This document shows positions 1 through 7,317 of a stretch of DNA of 34,862 nt, piece by piece; position 1 is the stretch's first letter, and each line of letters starts with the position of its first letter. The stretch comes from JAWXCB01 sp034440455 (GTDB lineage Bacteria > Bacteroidota > Bacteroidia > Chitinophagales > CAIOSU01). Location of the stretch: contig JAWXCB010000028.1 of assembly GCA_034440455.1 (NCBI GenBank), forward strand, positions 1 to 34,862, read 5' to 3'. Position numbers and translations under genes: made by a program. A model generated the notes under the pieces. That model made no database searches. It saw only the letters and a program-made list of their open reading frames with translations, and had not been told where the DNA came from.

Positions 1-1
1 T

Positions 2-265
2 CCTTCACAAACTGCTCCCACACAAACAGAGCCGGCAAAGAAAATCGCTTATGAAGTAGTACCCGCAAAGCGTGTAGTAACGCCAACTACTCCGCCACCC
101 GCTGATATGCAGCCTGCGGACATTTCAGAAATCGAAAAGATACAACACGACAAACAGGTGCAACAAAAAATTGAACAGCGCAACGCTTCACAGGCTCCAC
201 CGCAGCAGGCTGCTCCCTTGAATCAGCCGGTGTACGAACTCAAAGACGAGAAACCCAAAGAATAA
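2..265 (+). CDS. C-terminal part of an unrecognised protein (cut by window edge)
   Basis: An open frame enters from the left edge and ends with TAA at 263-265, giving 87 visible residues. The visible part is low in complexity and rich in Pro, Gln, Ala and Lys, with a central acidic/basic helix-like stretch (ISEIEKIQHDKQVQQKIEQR) and a charged tail ending KDEKPKE. No domain can be recognised. The composition suggests an extended linker or the tail of a larger envelope or secreted protein, but that is inference. The start lies outside the window. It converges on the methylmalonyl-CoA epimerase gene with about 110 bp of repeat-bearing spacer between them. Confidence 0.6.
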   Translation, partial: PSQTAPTQTEPAKKIAYEVVPAKRVVTPTTPPPADMQPADISEIEKIQHDKQVQQKIEQRNASQAPPQQAAPLNQPVYELKDEKPKE

Positions 266-274
266 TTTTTCCCC

Positions 275-315
275 CGCAGATTTTCGCAGATTAAGCTACA
301 CGCAGATAACGCAGA
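275..315. repeat. Short CGCAGATT-type direct repeats
   Basis: Four copies of a CGCAGAtt/a unit lie at 275-282, 285-292, 301-308 and 310-315 in the spacer between two convergent genes. Similar CGCAGAT-rich intergenic repeats are common in Bacteroidota genomes (from memory). No function is implied by the sequence. Confidence 0.6.
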
Positions 316-377
316 AAAACATTCAGCGTAAATTTGCTGTTCAAAAATCTGCCCCCATCAGCAGGAAAAATTTCAGG

Positions 378-776
378 CTATTTTATCTCCTGGCAAATTT
401 CAATCAATATCCCATTTGTGCTTTTCGGATGCAGGAACGCAACTAACTTATTATCAGCGCCAGGACGGGGCGCATTCAACACTAAGAAGCCCTCTGAACT
501 CAGACGCTCTACTTCTGCGTAAATATCTTTTACTTCAAAAGCGATGTGGTGAATGCCTTCCCCTCTTTTCTCAATGAATTTTTGAATCGCGCTGTCGGCT
601 TTGGTCGCTTCAAGCAATTCAATCTTTGTTTCCCCGATTTTGAAGAAAGAAGTGCTTACTCCTTCCGACTCTACCTTTTCTCTTTTGTAAGGCGCTTTTC
701 CAAACAGCCGCTCAAACACGATGTTTGATGCTTCAAGGTCTTTCACTGCGATGCCGATATGTTCTACGTTGAGCAT
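378..776 (-). CDS. mce: Methylmalonyl-CoA epimerase
   Basis: A VOC/glyoxalase-fold protein of 132 residues that interconverts (2R)- and (2S)-methylmalonyl-CoA. It links methylmalonyl-CoA mutase to propionate/propionyl-CoA metabolism in the cytoplasm. The start at 776 (MLNVEHIGIAV) is preferred because it places the first beta strand where the family begins. The upstream in-frame ATG at 824 would add 16 unconserved residues. Metal-ligand candidates are His6 (EHIGIAV), Glu53 (KIELLEA), His76/77 (GIHHIAFEV) and Glu126 (ILIEICQ), matching the usual two-fold VOC repeat. The length is typical (about 130-150 aa). The gene is divergent from the cysteine desulfurase across a 200 bp spacer with two hairpins; partner mutase genes are not in the window. 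Confidence 0.93.
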   Translation of the reverse strand: MLNVEHIGIAVKDLEASNIVFERLFGKAPYKREKVESEGVSTSFFKIGETKIELLEATKADSAIQKFIEKRGEGIHHIAFEVKDIYAEVERLSSEGFLVLNAPRPGADNKLVAFLHPKSTNGILIEICQEIK

Positions 777-851
777 GGAAGGTGTTTTGGTTAATTTCGA
801 TTTGAAAGTTAAATGGTTTATCAAACTTTCGTTAAAGCACGAGCGTTGGCT

Positions 852-870
852 TCTCCCCTTATAGGGGAGA
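852..870. repeat. Perfect hairpin (tctcccct/aggggaga)
   Basis: Perfect 8-bp arms 852-859 (tctcccct) and 863-870 (aggggaga) are separated by three bases. It sits between the divergent epimerase and cysteine desulfurase genes, so it is not at a 3' end. There is no T-tract, so it is more likely a dispersed palindromic repeat than a terminator. Confidence 0.6.
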
Positions 871-929
871 CACAGAGGAGTATCTTTTGAATTAAAGATA
901 AATGCTCTTAATTAGCGTACCCCTTTGTA

Positions 930-949
930 TTTCCCCCAAAAAGGGGAAA
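930..949. repeat. Second hairpin (tttcccc/ggggaaa)
   Basis: Perfect 7-bp arms 930-936 and 943-949 enclose a six-base loop, 29 bp upstream of the cysteine desulfurase start. It resembles the hairpin at 852-870 in having a C-run/G-run design, so the two may be members of one repeat family. An effect on the downstream leader is possible but not shown. Confidence 0.55.
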
Positions 950-978
950 CGCCTTACGCGCAATGCAAATGACTGCTC

Positions 979-2130
979 ATGAACTCGCCCGTCTATCTTG
1001 ACTACAATGCCACCACGCCCGTTGACCCGCGTGTGCTTGATGCGATGCTGCCTTATTTCACCCAAAAATTCGGCAACGCAGCCAGTAAGACACACGCTTT
1101 TGGATGGATAGCCGAACAAGCAGTTGATACCGCGCGAAAGCAAGTCGCTACGCTCATCAATGCCGAGCCATCGGAAATCATTTTTACTTCAGGAGCTACT
1201 GAGGCGATTAACCTTTCCTTAAAAGGCGCTTATGAAGCCTATCGCATCAAGGGCAACCACATCATCACCGTTGAAACAGAGCATAAGGCTGTGCTTGACT
1301 GCTGTAAAAAACTCGAACAACAAGGTGCGCAAGTCACATACGTTCCGGTGAATAGCGATGGGCTTGTTTCCATTTCCCAATTGCAGCAAGCCATTACCCC
1401 GCAAACAATCATCATCTGTGTGATGCTCGCCAACAATGAGATTGGCATCATCCAGCCCGTAGAAGACATCGCGCTTATCGCCCACGCGCACAACATTATT
1501 TTAATGAGCGATGCCACACAGGCTGTTGGAAAAATAAAAGTAGATGTGCAGCAAAGCCACATTGATTTGATGCCCCTCAGCGCGCATAAATTTTATGGAC
1601 CAAAAGGCGCGGGCGCATTATTTATCCGCAGGAAAAACCCGCGCGTAAATCTCATTGCGCAAATGGATGGTGGCGGACACGAAAGAAATCTTCGTTCAGG
1701 CACACTGAATGTGCCGGGCATCGTAGGGCTGGGCAAAGCATGTGCAATCGCAGCCGATGAAATCGCAGCCGACATACAACGCATCACGCGCCTGCGCGAT
1801 ATACTGCAAACCACGCTGCAACAACTCATCCCAAACACGCGCGTCAATGGCAGTCTCACCGCGCGTCTTCCAAATACGCTCAATATCGCCTTTCCTGGCA
1901 TAGAAAGCATCGCACTGCTCAAGCATCTTGCAAACACAGTCGCAGCAGCATCGGGCAGCGCCTGCACTTCAGCAGTACCCGAACCTTCGTATGTGTTAAA
2001 AGCGCTCGGCTTGGATGACACCACCGCTTATTCTTCCATCCGCTTCAGCCTCGGAAAACCAACTACGGCTGATGAAATCCAATTTGCAATTCAGCAAATA
2101 ACAGCGGCAGTCAGCAAACTTGAAGTTTAA
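979..2130 (+). CDS. Cysteine desulfurase (NifS/IscS class V aminotransferase)
   Basis: A PLP enzyme of 383 residues that removes sulfur from L-cysteine as a persulfide for Fe-S cluster and other sulfur pathways. Visible active-site features are the Schiff-base lysine Lys204 in SAHKFYG, the cofactor-stacking His102 in TEH, Asp178/Gln181 in SDATQAVGK, and the persulfide cysteine Cys329 in GSACTSAVPEPS. The N-terminus YLDYNATTPVDPRV is canonical, which supports the ATG at 979. The length fits the NifS/IscS group (380-405 aa). It stands alone: no iscU, sufBCD or other Fe-S gene is adjacent, so whether it is IscS-like or serves another sulfur acceptor cannot be decided. It converges with the DUF4412-like gene, leaving 39 bp. 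Confidence 0.93.
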   Translation: MNSPVYLDYNATTPVDPRVLDAMLPYFTQKFGNAASKTHAFGWIAEQAVDTARKQVATLINAEPSEIIFTSGATEAINLSLKGAYEAYRIKGNHIITVETEHKAVLDCCKKLEQQGAQVTYVPVNSDGLVSISQLQQAITPQTIIICVMLANNEIGIIQPVEDIALIAHAHNIILMSDATQAVGKIKVDVQQSHIDLMPLSAHKFYGPKGAGALFIRRKNPRVNLIAQMDGGGHERNLRSGTLNVPGIVGLGKACAIAADEIAADIQRITRLRDILQTTLQQLIPNTRVNGSLTARLPNTLNIAFPGIESIALLKHLANTVAAASGSACTSAVPEPSYVLKALGLDDTTAYSSIRFSLGKPTTADEIQFAIQQITAAVSKLEV

Positions 2131-2169
2131 AATTGAGTGAAAAAATTCATGTAATAAAAACTGTCGCGC

Positions 2170-2910
2170 TTACTTCGGCATCAGCCTGTCAATCATCGTT
2201 TTGATTTGCGCAGGATCGTTGGTTTCCATCATCTGCTTCACAAGCGGAGTCATGTCAAGCACGGGCATCCCTTCGGGAAGTATGAATAATTTTTCGTCAA
2301 CGGTTTTTTTCTCTACGGAAACCTTAAAGTTGGAAACTTCGCTGGTTTTATTGTCTATGATGCTGCCTTCAAGCGGAAAGGAGGCTTTCATTGTAGCATC
2401 CATGCCCTCTGTGAGTTTCAGCATTTCAAGCAAAGGTGTGATGCTGAAAGGAATATCCTGCGTAAGCCAAACGGTGGCGGTGCTTGCCTCCTCCTTAATA
2501 ACATATTTGCGGCATTTGAAGCCATTAATTGTTTTGGTTTCATCTGTAGCCGTAACCTGCGCCTGACTTTTGCTGCCTGCTCCTAAATAATCAGAGAAAG
2601 GACCTAAAAAAGCAGGCATTTCCGGCATTCCGCTCAGTACGCTCAGATTCATTTTCGCCACCATCTTCTGATTAGCGCCCTGATTTACCACGGAGAAAAA
2701 ATCACCTGATTTTACATTCAGCACCATTTGCTGCGTTGTTCCGGGGTTGATGGCAATTTGGTCGTTTTTCACCGCAAGCGATACGCTGCTGCCTACCGCT
2801 CCGCTCTTGCCGGATGTGATTGTGAGGTTGCCTTCAAAAGTATTGGTTCCCGCAAATGTTTTGAGAAAAACGGCAACAAGAAAGATGGCTGAAACAACTG
2901 TGCTACGCAT
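2170..2910 (-). CDS. Secreted DUF4412-like protein
   Basis: A 246-residue protein from the ATG at 2910 (MRSTVVSAIFLVAVFLKTFAG), which starts a clear signal peptide. A longer frame to 2964 would place 18 polar residues before it and is not favoured. After the leader the protein alternates beta-rich segments, including a strand about conversion of a substrate ('INGFKCRKYVIKEE', 'ATVWLTQDIPFSI') typical of the DUF4412/outer-membrane lipoprotein-sorting-like fold of Bacteroidota. It ends with a Met-rich helical tail. Its molecular role is unknown; periplasmic or outer-membrane location is inferred from the leader and fold. There is no lipobox Cys, so it is probably soluble after cleavage. Confidence 0.75.
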   Translation of the reverse strand: MRSTVVSAIFLVAVFLKTFAGTNTFEGNLTITSGKSGAVGSSVSLAVKNDQIAINPGTTQQMVLNVKSGDFFSVVNQGANQKMVAKMNLSVLSGMPEMPAFLGPFSDYLGAGSKSQAQVTATDETKTINGFKCRKYVIKEEASTATVWLTQDIPFSITPLLEMLKLTEGMDATMKASFPLEGSIIDNKTSEVSNFKVSVEKKTVDEKLFILPEGMPVLDMTPLVKQMMETNDPAQIKTMIDRLMPK

Positions 2911-3013
2911 GAGTTTGATTTTGTTTTTTAAAGTTAAGACAAAAGGAAACCTCTGCGGTCGCAATTTATGTGCCGTTTAATTGACTATCGCCTGAAAGGG
3001 GAAATCGCGAGGA

Positions 3014-3265
3014 TTATCTTCCTTTGGGTGGACGCGCTTCGTTGACCACGAGGTTCCTGTCAAGGAATGCAACTCCGTTCAGCTTGTCAATGGCTTCCTT
3101 GCCTTCGCTGTCGTTGGGCATTTCGATGAAGCAGAAGCCGCGGCTCCTGCCTGTTTCACGGTCGGTGACAATCTTTACAGATGCCACTTCGCCATACTGC
3201 TGAAATAATTCTTTCAACTGTTCTTCCTGTGCGCGGAAGTTGATGTTTGCTACGTAGATATTCAT
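3014..3265 (-). CDS. Single-RRM RNA-binding protein
   Basis: An 83-residue protein made almost entirely of one RNA recognition motif. RNP-2 is IYVANI (residues 3-8) and RNP-1 is RGFCFIEM (42-49), with the aromatic residues needed to stack on RNA bases. A basic tail ARPPKGR follows. Small stand-alone RRM proteins of this size are common in Bacteroidota and cyanobacteria and are thought to bind RNA, often under cold or stress. The specific target is unknown. The gene is monocistronic by context (50 bp downstream of the lipid kinase gene) and has its own TACATTTG box 25 bp upstream. Confidence 0.92.
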   Translation of the reverse strand: MNIYVANINFRAQEEQLKELFQQYGEVASVKIVTDRETGRSRGFCFIEMPNDSEGKEAIDKLNGVAFLDRNLVVNEARPPKGR

Positions 3266-3290
3266 TGAATCAAAAAATAAAAATGAGATA

Positions 3291-3298
3291 CAAATGTA
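3291..3298 (-). promoter_or_regulatory. Putative -7 box (TACATTTG) of the RRM gene
   Basis: Read on the minus strand this matches the Bacteroidota consensus TAnnTTTG exactly, 25 nt before the ATG at 3265. No clear -33 TTG was found at the usual spacing. Confidence 0.4.
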
Positions 3299-3316
3299 TT
3301 TAAAAATTTGGATTTA

Positions 3317-3682
3317 CTAAGATGCGGGAAAGAAATACTTCCAGAAAACCAGAATGCCTGTAACAGCAGCCGCGAGCGCGGAAAGCAATACTGCTCCTGC
3401 CCCAGTGTCCTTCACTTTTCCTGCAACAGGATGTTGTTCGGGCTTCACTAAATCTGTGAGCGCTTCAAGGGCTGAATTAAACACTTCAGACGCCATCACC
3501 ATGCCGATGCAGAGAACAACGATGCACCATTCAGTCGTTGTGATGTTAAAATAAACTCCAAACGCTATTGCTACGATTGCTGCGAATAAGTGAACGCGCA
3601 TGTTGCGCTCGGAAAGCAGAATGCTCCAAATTCCCCGAAAGGCATAATGGAAACTGTTGAGGAAATTTTTCAGAAGAGACAT
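3317..3682 (-). CDS. dgkA: Diacylglycerol/undecaprenol kinase, DgkA family
   Basis: A 121-residue integral membrane kinase that phosphorylates a lipid alcohol (diacylglycerol or undecaprenol) with ATP. The family signature is visible: an N-terminal amphipathic segment followed by SERNMRVH (residues 24-31), then ASEVFNSALEALTDLV (64-79) with Glu66, Asn69 and Glu73, and KVKDTGAGAVLLSA (89-102). Three hydrophobic helices surround these motifs. In Gram-positives the homologue acts on undecaprenol; the substrate here cannot be told from sequence. It lies 9 bp after the L,D-transpeptidase gene and is probably co-transcribed with it, which fits a cell-envelope role. Confidence 0.92.
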   Translation of the reverse strand: MSLLKNFLNSFHYAFRGIWSILLSERNMRVHLFAAIVAIAFGVYFNITTTEWCIVVLCIGMVMASEVFNSALEALTDLVKPEQHPVAGKVKDTGAGAVLLSALAAAVTGILVFWKYFFPAS

Positions 3683-3691
3683 GTGGTGAAT

Positions 3692-4285
3692 TTAAGGATT
3701 CACTTTCTCCATCATGACAACGAGAGTTCCTGTATTTACCAAATCGAATAACTCAATTACATCTTTATTATACATGCGAATACAGCCGTGTGAAGCGGGT
3801 GTACCGATAAGCCCTTCTTCAGGTGTACCGTGAATGTAGATATAGCGCTGCTTTGAATCAATTCCTTTCCCTTTATTAATACCCGGTTCCATTCCCTCCA
3901 GCCAAAGGATGCGCGAGGTAACATAGTCTTCTTCCGAATCTATGGGTTCTTTCAGGATTGTTGCTGTTTTGCCTGCATCTTTTCTGCCCAGAAAAATCGT
4001 GTTGGGCTTTGCACCGTTACCAATCTTTTCCGCGATGCGATGAACGCCCAACGGAGTTTTTCCGCTGCCTGCTGTGTTTCCAATCCCGTTCTTTGCTGAT
4101 GAGATGTGGTAATTTTTTTTAATGGTATCATTTCGTACCAAATACATTTCCTGCTTCTGAATATTCACGAGCAGAAAAGATTGGTCTTTTGTGTAGTTGA
4201 ATTTCTTCTGAAGGAGTTGTGAAGTGGACTGAATGGTAGTTTCCGTTTGGAAAAACAACGATAAACAGAATAGAAATAAAATCAT
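3692..4285 (-). CDS. L,D-transpeptidase (YkuD domain)
   Basis: A 197-residue exported enzyme. The first ~12 residues (MILFLFCLSLFF) form a short signal/anchor sequence. The YkuD domain occupies about residues 36-192. The catalytic signature is complete: HGTP at 152-155 and SHGCIRM at 165-171, with Cys168 as the nucleophile and His152/His166 nearby. Such enzymes make 3-3 crosslinks in peptidoglycan or attach proteins to it; a related family hydrolyses such links, so the exact reaction is open. The gene is first in a likely two-gene unit with the lipid kinase gene. A hairpin separates it from atpG upstream. Confidence 0.88.
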   Translation of the reverse strand: MILFLFCLSLFFQTETTIQSTSQLLQKKFNYTKDQSFLLVNIQKQEMYLVRNDTIKKNYHISSAKNGIGNTAGSGKTPLGVHRIAEKIGNGAKPNTIFLGRKDAGKTATILKEPIDSEEDYVTSRILWLEGMEPGINKGKGIDSKQRYIYIHGTPEEGLIGTPASHGCIRMYNKDVIELFDLVNTGTLVVMMEKVNP

Positions 4286-4312
4286 CAGGCTTTAATCGTA
4301 GTAACGAAAGGT

Positions 4313-4332
4313 AAAAGCCAAAATTGGCTCTT
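4313..4332 (-). terminator. Hairpin terminator downstream of atpG
   Basis: On the minus strand the sequence forms a 9-bp stem with one G-T wobble (arms 4324-4332 and 4313-4321) closing a tiny AA-rich turn, and the 3' arm ends in a short T-run. It lies 17 nt after the atpG stop and before the L,D-transpeptidase start. It is therefore a reasonable end of the ATP synthase transcript. Confidence 0.5.
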
Positions 4333-4348
4333 TCTGATTGAAAGGTTT

Positions 4349-5245
4349 TTAATTCCCTTCCAGCGCAGCCGCTCCGCTCACGATTTCTGTGAGTTCTGTG
4401 GTGATAGCGGCCTGACGAGCGCGATTGTAAGAAATCTTCAGGTCGCGCAGCAGTTCATTGGCATTGTCAGAAGCTTTATCCATCGCGGTCATGCGCGCTC
4501 CATGCTCCGAGGCATTGTTGTCAAGAATTGCTTTATAGAGTTGTGTCTTCAGAATTTTCGGAACGAGGTATTCAACGATTTCCTTTTTGCCGGGTTCAAA
4601 GATAAAATCAGGAACCTTCTTGCTTTTTGCAGCGGCAGGCGTTTCCACTTTCGGAATCGGCAGGAACTGCTCGTTGGTGAAAACCTGTGTGGCTGCGTTT
4701 TTAAATTTACTGTACACAAATTCCACCGAATCATACTTGCCACTTATAAAGCCTTCCATTGCATAGTCAGCCGCTTTGGAAACATTTTCAAACGTAAGGT
4801 TGGAGAATAGTCCGAGAAAATCCTTATTCACGGGATAAGGTTCACGCTTGAAATATCCATACCCTTTATTACCAATGGTCATAATTTCAACCTTGCCCTG
4901 CTTCGCTAAATCCTTATACTTATCCTTCACAAGAGTACGAGCCACCTTAATCAGGTTGGTATTAAAACCACCGCACAATCCTTTGTCGGAAGTAATCAAG
5001 ATAATCAGCACACTTTTCACTTCACGCTTCTTCGCAAAATCAATTTCAAGAGCGCCTTCATTTCCCACGATGATATTGTTAAGCATCTCGGTGAGCTTTC
5101 CGGAGTAGGGACGCATCTGCGTAATAGCATCCTGCGCTCTGCGCAACTTGGCAGCCGAAACCATCTTCATGGCTTTCGTAATCTGCTGCGTAGAGGTTAC
5201 CGATTGAATTCGGGTTCGTACTTCTTTTAGTTTGCCTCCGGGCAT
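4349..5245 (-). CDS. atpG: ATP synthase F1 subunit gamma
   Basis: The central rotor shaft of F1, 298 residues. The N-terminal helix MPGGKLKEVRTRIQSVTSTQ and the C-terminal helix (SYNRARQAAITTELTEIVSG) that form the coiled-coil rotor are both present and well conserved. The middle carries the Rossmann-like domain with ITSDKGLCGGFN at about residues 83-94. It is the last gene of the atp operon here. It is separated from atpA by a 470 bp spacer occupied by a decayed foreign gene, whereas elsewhere the two are usually close neighbours. The start ATG at 5245 gives the canonical MPGGKLKEVR beginning. Confidence 0.97.
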   Translation of the reverse strand: MPGGKLKEVRTRIQSVTSTQQITKAMKMVSAAKLRRAQDAITQMRPYSGKLTEMLNNIIVGNEGALEIDFAKKREVKSVLIILITSDKGLCGGFNTNLIKVARTLVKDKYKDLAKQGKVEIMTIGNKGYGYFKREPYPVNKDFLGLFSNLTFENVSKAADYAMEGFISGKYDSVEFVYSKFKNAATQVFTNEQFLPIPKVETPAAAKSKKVPDFIFEPGKKEIVEYLVPKILKTQLYKAILDNNASEHGARMTAMDKASDNANELLRDLKISYNRARQAAITTELTEIVSGAAALEGN

Positions 5246-5264
5246 TTTTCTTTTATTAGCTGCA

Positions 5265-5280
5265 AGCTACAAGCCGCAAG
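5265..5280 (+). repeat. Inverted-repeat arm, left of the S23/IVP pseudogene
   Basis: agctacaagccgcaag at 5265-5280 matches, inverted, 5688-5703 at 15 of 16 positions. It is embedded in a short tandem of 'caagccg' units (to about 5288). The two arms bracket the decayed four-helix-bundle gene. Confidence 0.6.
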
Positions 5281-5319
5281 CCGCAAGCCTTTTGCTGCGG
5301 TAGCGGATGATGCCCGCGA

Positions 5320-5683
5320 TTATTTATTACCTTTTTCTATTGCTGTAATGAAAGCCTGAATCATTTTCTGTACTTCTTCCAATATTCCAAAACACCAGAA
5401 GAGTTGTTTCTCTTCTGCAAATCCAAGTTCTTTTACAATTAAAAGCTACGTTTCAACTTCAAATGATGAACCCAATGCCATTTCAAGAAACCGCACATAG
5501 TCTTTATCACTCTTCCTAACTACTGCCCTCTGCAATATTTGAAGGAACCGAAACTGCCGCTCTTCTCAACTGAGATGTAAGTCCGAATTTTTCTTTATCC
5601 GGTAACAACTCTGTCAACTTATAAACTTCAACAACCAGTTTCATTGCTTTCTGCCAAACCGTAAGTTGCTTGAAGTTTTTCAT
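5320..5683 (-). pseudogene. Decayed four-helix-bundle protein (S23/23S rRNA intervening-sequence protein family)
   Basis: From the ATG at 5683 the frame reads MKNFKQLTVWQKAMKLVVEV and continues through KFGLTSQLRRAAVSVPSNIAEGSS, the hallmark of the four-helix-bundle (TIGR02436-like, IVP) family. It then stops at TAG 5516-5518 after 55 residues. Shifting by one base resumes the family sequence (RKSDKDYVRFLEMALGSSFE...), so one base was inserted at about 5517-5521. A second lesion is TAG at 5446-5448, where homologues read Gln in ETQLLIVKELGF. The restored frame runs to TAA at 5320-5322, about 121 codons, the normal family length. It is therefore full-length but dead by two lesions. It sits inside the atp operon between atpA and atpG, flanked by inverted repeats. 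The family's function is unknown. Confidence 0.85.
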
Positions 5684-5687
5684 TCTG

Positions 5688-5703
5688 CTTGCGGCTTGAA
5701 GCT
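5688..5703 (-). repeat. Inverted-repeat arm, right of the S23/IVP pseudogene
   Basis: cttgcggcttgaagct at 5688-5703 is the reverse complement of 5265-5280 with one mismatch. It lies between the pseudogene start (5683) and the atpA stop codon (5716-5718). Together the arms define an inserted unit of roughly 440 bp. Confidence 0.6.
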
Positions 5704-5715
5704 AAAGGCTTAAAG

Positions 5716-7296
5716 CTATTTCGAAAATTTATCCGACAGTTCCTTCGCCAATCCTTCAATCTGCTTAATCACTTCATCCTTAAATTCACCCGCTTTCAAT
5801 GAATCTAATTCTTTGCGGAAACGCGCTTGCATCTGAATGTGAAATTCCGTTTCAAATTCTTTGATTTTATTTACAGGCACTTTCCCCAACAAGCCTTTCG
5901 TACCGCAATAGATAATTGCAATCTGGCTTTCAACGGTAAGTGGTGAATTTAAATTCTGTTTCAGGATTTCCACGTTGCGCGCCCCCTTGTCCAACACAGC
6001 TTTCGTAGCAGGGTCAAGGTCGGAACCGAACTTTGAGAACGCTTCCAACTCGCGATACTGCGCCTGATCAAGTTTCAGCGTACCTGCCACTTTCTTCATG
6101 GATTTAATCTGCGCATTACCACCTACGCGCGATACAGAGATACCTACGTTAATCGCAGGACGCACACCTGAGTTAAACAGGTTTGTTTCCAAGAATATCT
6201 GTCCGTCCGTAATTGAAATCACATTTGTAGGAATATAAGCAGAAACGTCACCTGCCTGTGTTTCAATAATCGGCAATGCTGTGAGTGAACCGCCTCCTTT
6301 CACAATCGGCTTCAACACATCCGGCAGGTCATTCATGTTTTTTGCGATGTCATCTTTCTCAATCACTTTCGCAGCGCGCTCCAGCAAACGGGAGTGCAGG
6401 TAAAATACGTCACCGGGATATGCTTCACGTCCCGGAGGGCGTTTTAACAACAACGATACTTCACGATACGCTACCGCTTGTTTTGATAAATCATCATAGA
6501 TGATAAGAGCTGCACGACCCGAATCGCGGAAAAATTCACCAATCGAACAACCAGCAAACGGAGCATAAACCTGAAGCGGAGCCGGGTCAGATGCAGTTGC
6601 CGCAACAATTACCGTGTAAGCCATCGCACCGTAATCTTCGAGCGTCTTCGCTACGTTGGCAACGGTGGAGGCTTTTTGTCCGCAAGCAACATAAATGCAG
6701 AAAACCGGATTTCCTTTATCGTAATATTCTTTCTGATTGATAATTGTGTCAATAGCGATTTGTGTTTTTCCTGTCTGGCGGTCACCAATAATCAACTCGC
6801 GCTGTCCGCGACCAATTGGAATCATCGCATCAATAGCCTTGATACCGGTTTGCAGCGGCTCTTTCACCGGCTGGCGGTAAATAACCCCGGGAGCTTTGCG
6901 CTCAAGCGGCATTTCATACAACTTGCCTGTGATTGGACCCTTGCCGTCAATCGGCTGACCGAGCGTATTCACGACACGACCAACCATTCCTTCGCCTACG
7001 TTGATGGATGCAATAACGCCTGTTCTGCGCACAGTGTCACCTTCTTTAATATCCTGCGAGGGACCCATGAGCACCACGCCCACGTTGTCTTCTTCAAGGT
7101 TCAACGCGATAGCGCGAACGCCATTTTCAAATTCCACCAACTCACCGGCTTGCGCTTTGGTGAGTCCGTAAACACGCGCGATACCGTCACCGACTTCGAG
7201 CACGGTTCCTACTTCTTCCAATTCGGCTTCCGACTTGAACCCCGTTAACTGCGCCCGCAGGATTGCAGAAATTTCATCGGCTTTTACTTCTACCAT
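5716..7296 (-). CDS. atpA: ATP synthase F1 subunit alpha
   Basis: The regulatory nucleotide-binding subunit of F1, 526 residues. The Walker A loop is GDRQTGKT (171-178) and the arginine finger is Arg390 in VSRVGG. The DELSEED-side C-terminal helical domain is complete. Between residues about 309 and 334 (AKVIEKDDIAKNMNDLPDVL...) there is an insertion compared with E. coli AtpA, where LLERAAK is followed within a few residues by the GGGSLTALP strand. To my knowledge this insertion is typical of Bacteroidota AtpA. The gene follows atpH by 21 bp. Downstream is the inserted S23/IVP pseudogene rather than atpG directly. Confidence 0.98.
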   Translation of the reverse strand: MVEVKADEISAILRAQLTGFKSEAELEEVGTVLEVGDGIARVYGLTKAQAGELVEFENGVRAIALNLEEDNVGVVLMGPSQDIKEGDTVRRTGVIASINVGEGMVGRVVNTLGQPIDGKGPITGKLYEMPLERKAPGVIYRQPVKEPLQTGIKAIDAMIPIGRGQRELIIGDRQTGKTQIAIDTIINQKEYYDKGNPVFCIYVACGQKASTVANVAKTLEDYGAMAYTVIVAATASDPAPLQVYAPFAGCSIGEFFRDSGRAALIIYDDLSKQAVAYREVSLLLKRPPGREAYPGDVFYLHSRLLERAAKVIEKDDIAKNMNDLPDVLKPIVKGGGSLTALPIIETQAGDVSAYIPTNVISITDGQIFLETNLFNSGVRPAINVGISVSRVGGNAQIKSMKKVAGTLKLDQAQYRELEAFSKFGSDLDPATKAVLDKGARNVEILKQNLNSPLTVESQIAIIYCGTKGLLGKVPVNKIKEFETEFHIQMQARFRKELDSLKAGEFKDEVIKQIEGLAKELSDKFSK

Positions 7297-7317
7297 TGTT
7301 CTTGGTTTTAATTTCCG

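Noticed and set aside
1593..2024. Long minus-strand open frame opposite the cysteine desulfurase
   Set aside because: It is antisense to a gene with complete catalytic motifs, and its product (Ser/Ala/Arg-rich, no pattern) looks like a shadow.
6676..7248. 190-residue plus-strand frame opposite atpA
   Set aside because: It is a shadow of the conserved alpha-subunit gene, with no domain and no promoter.
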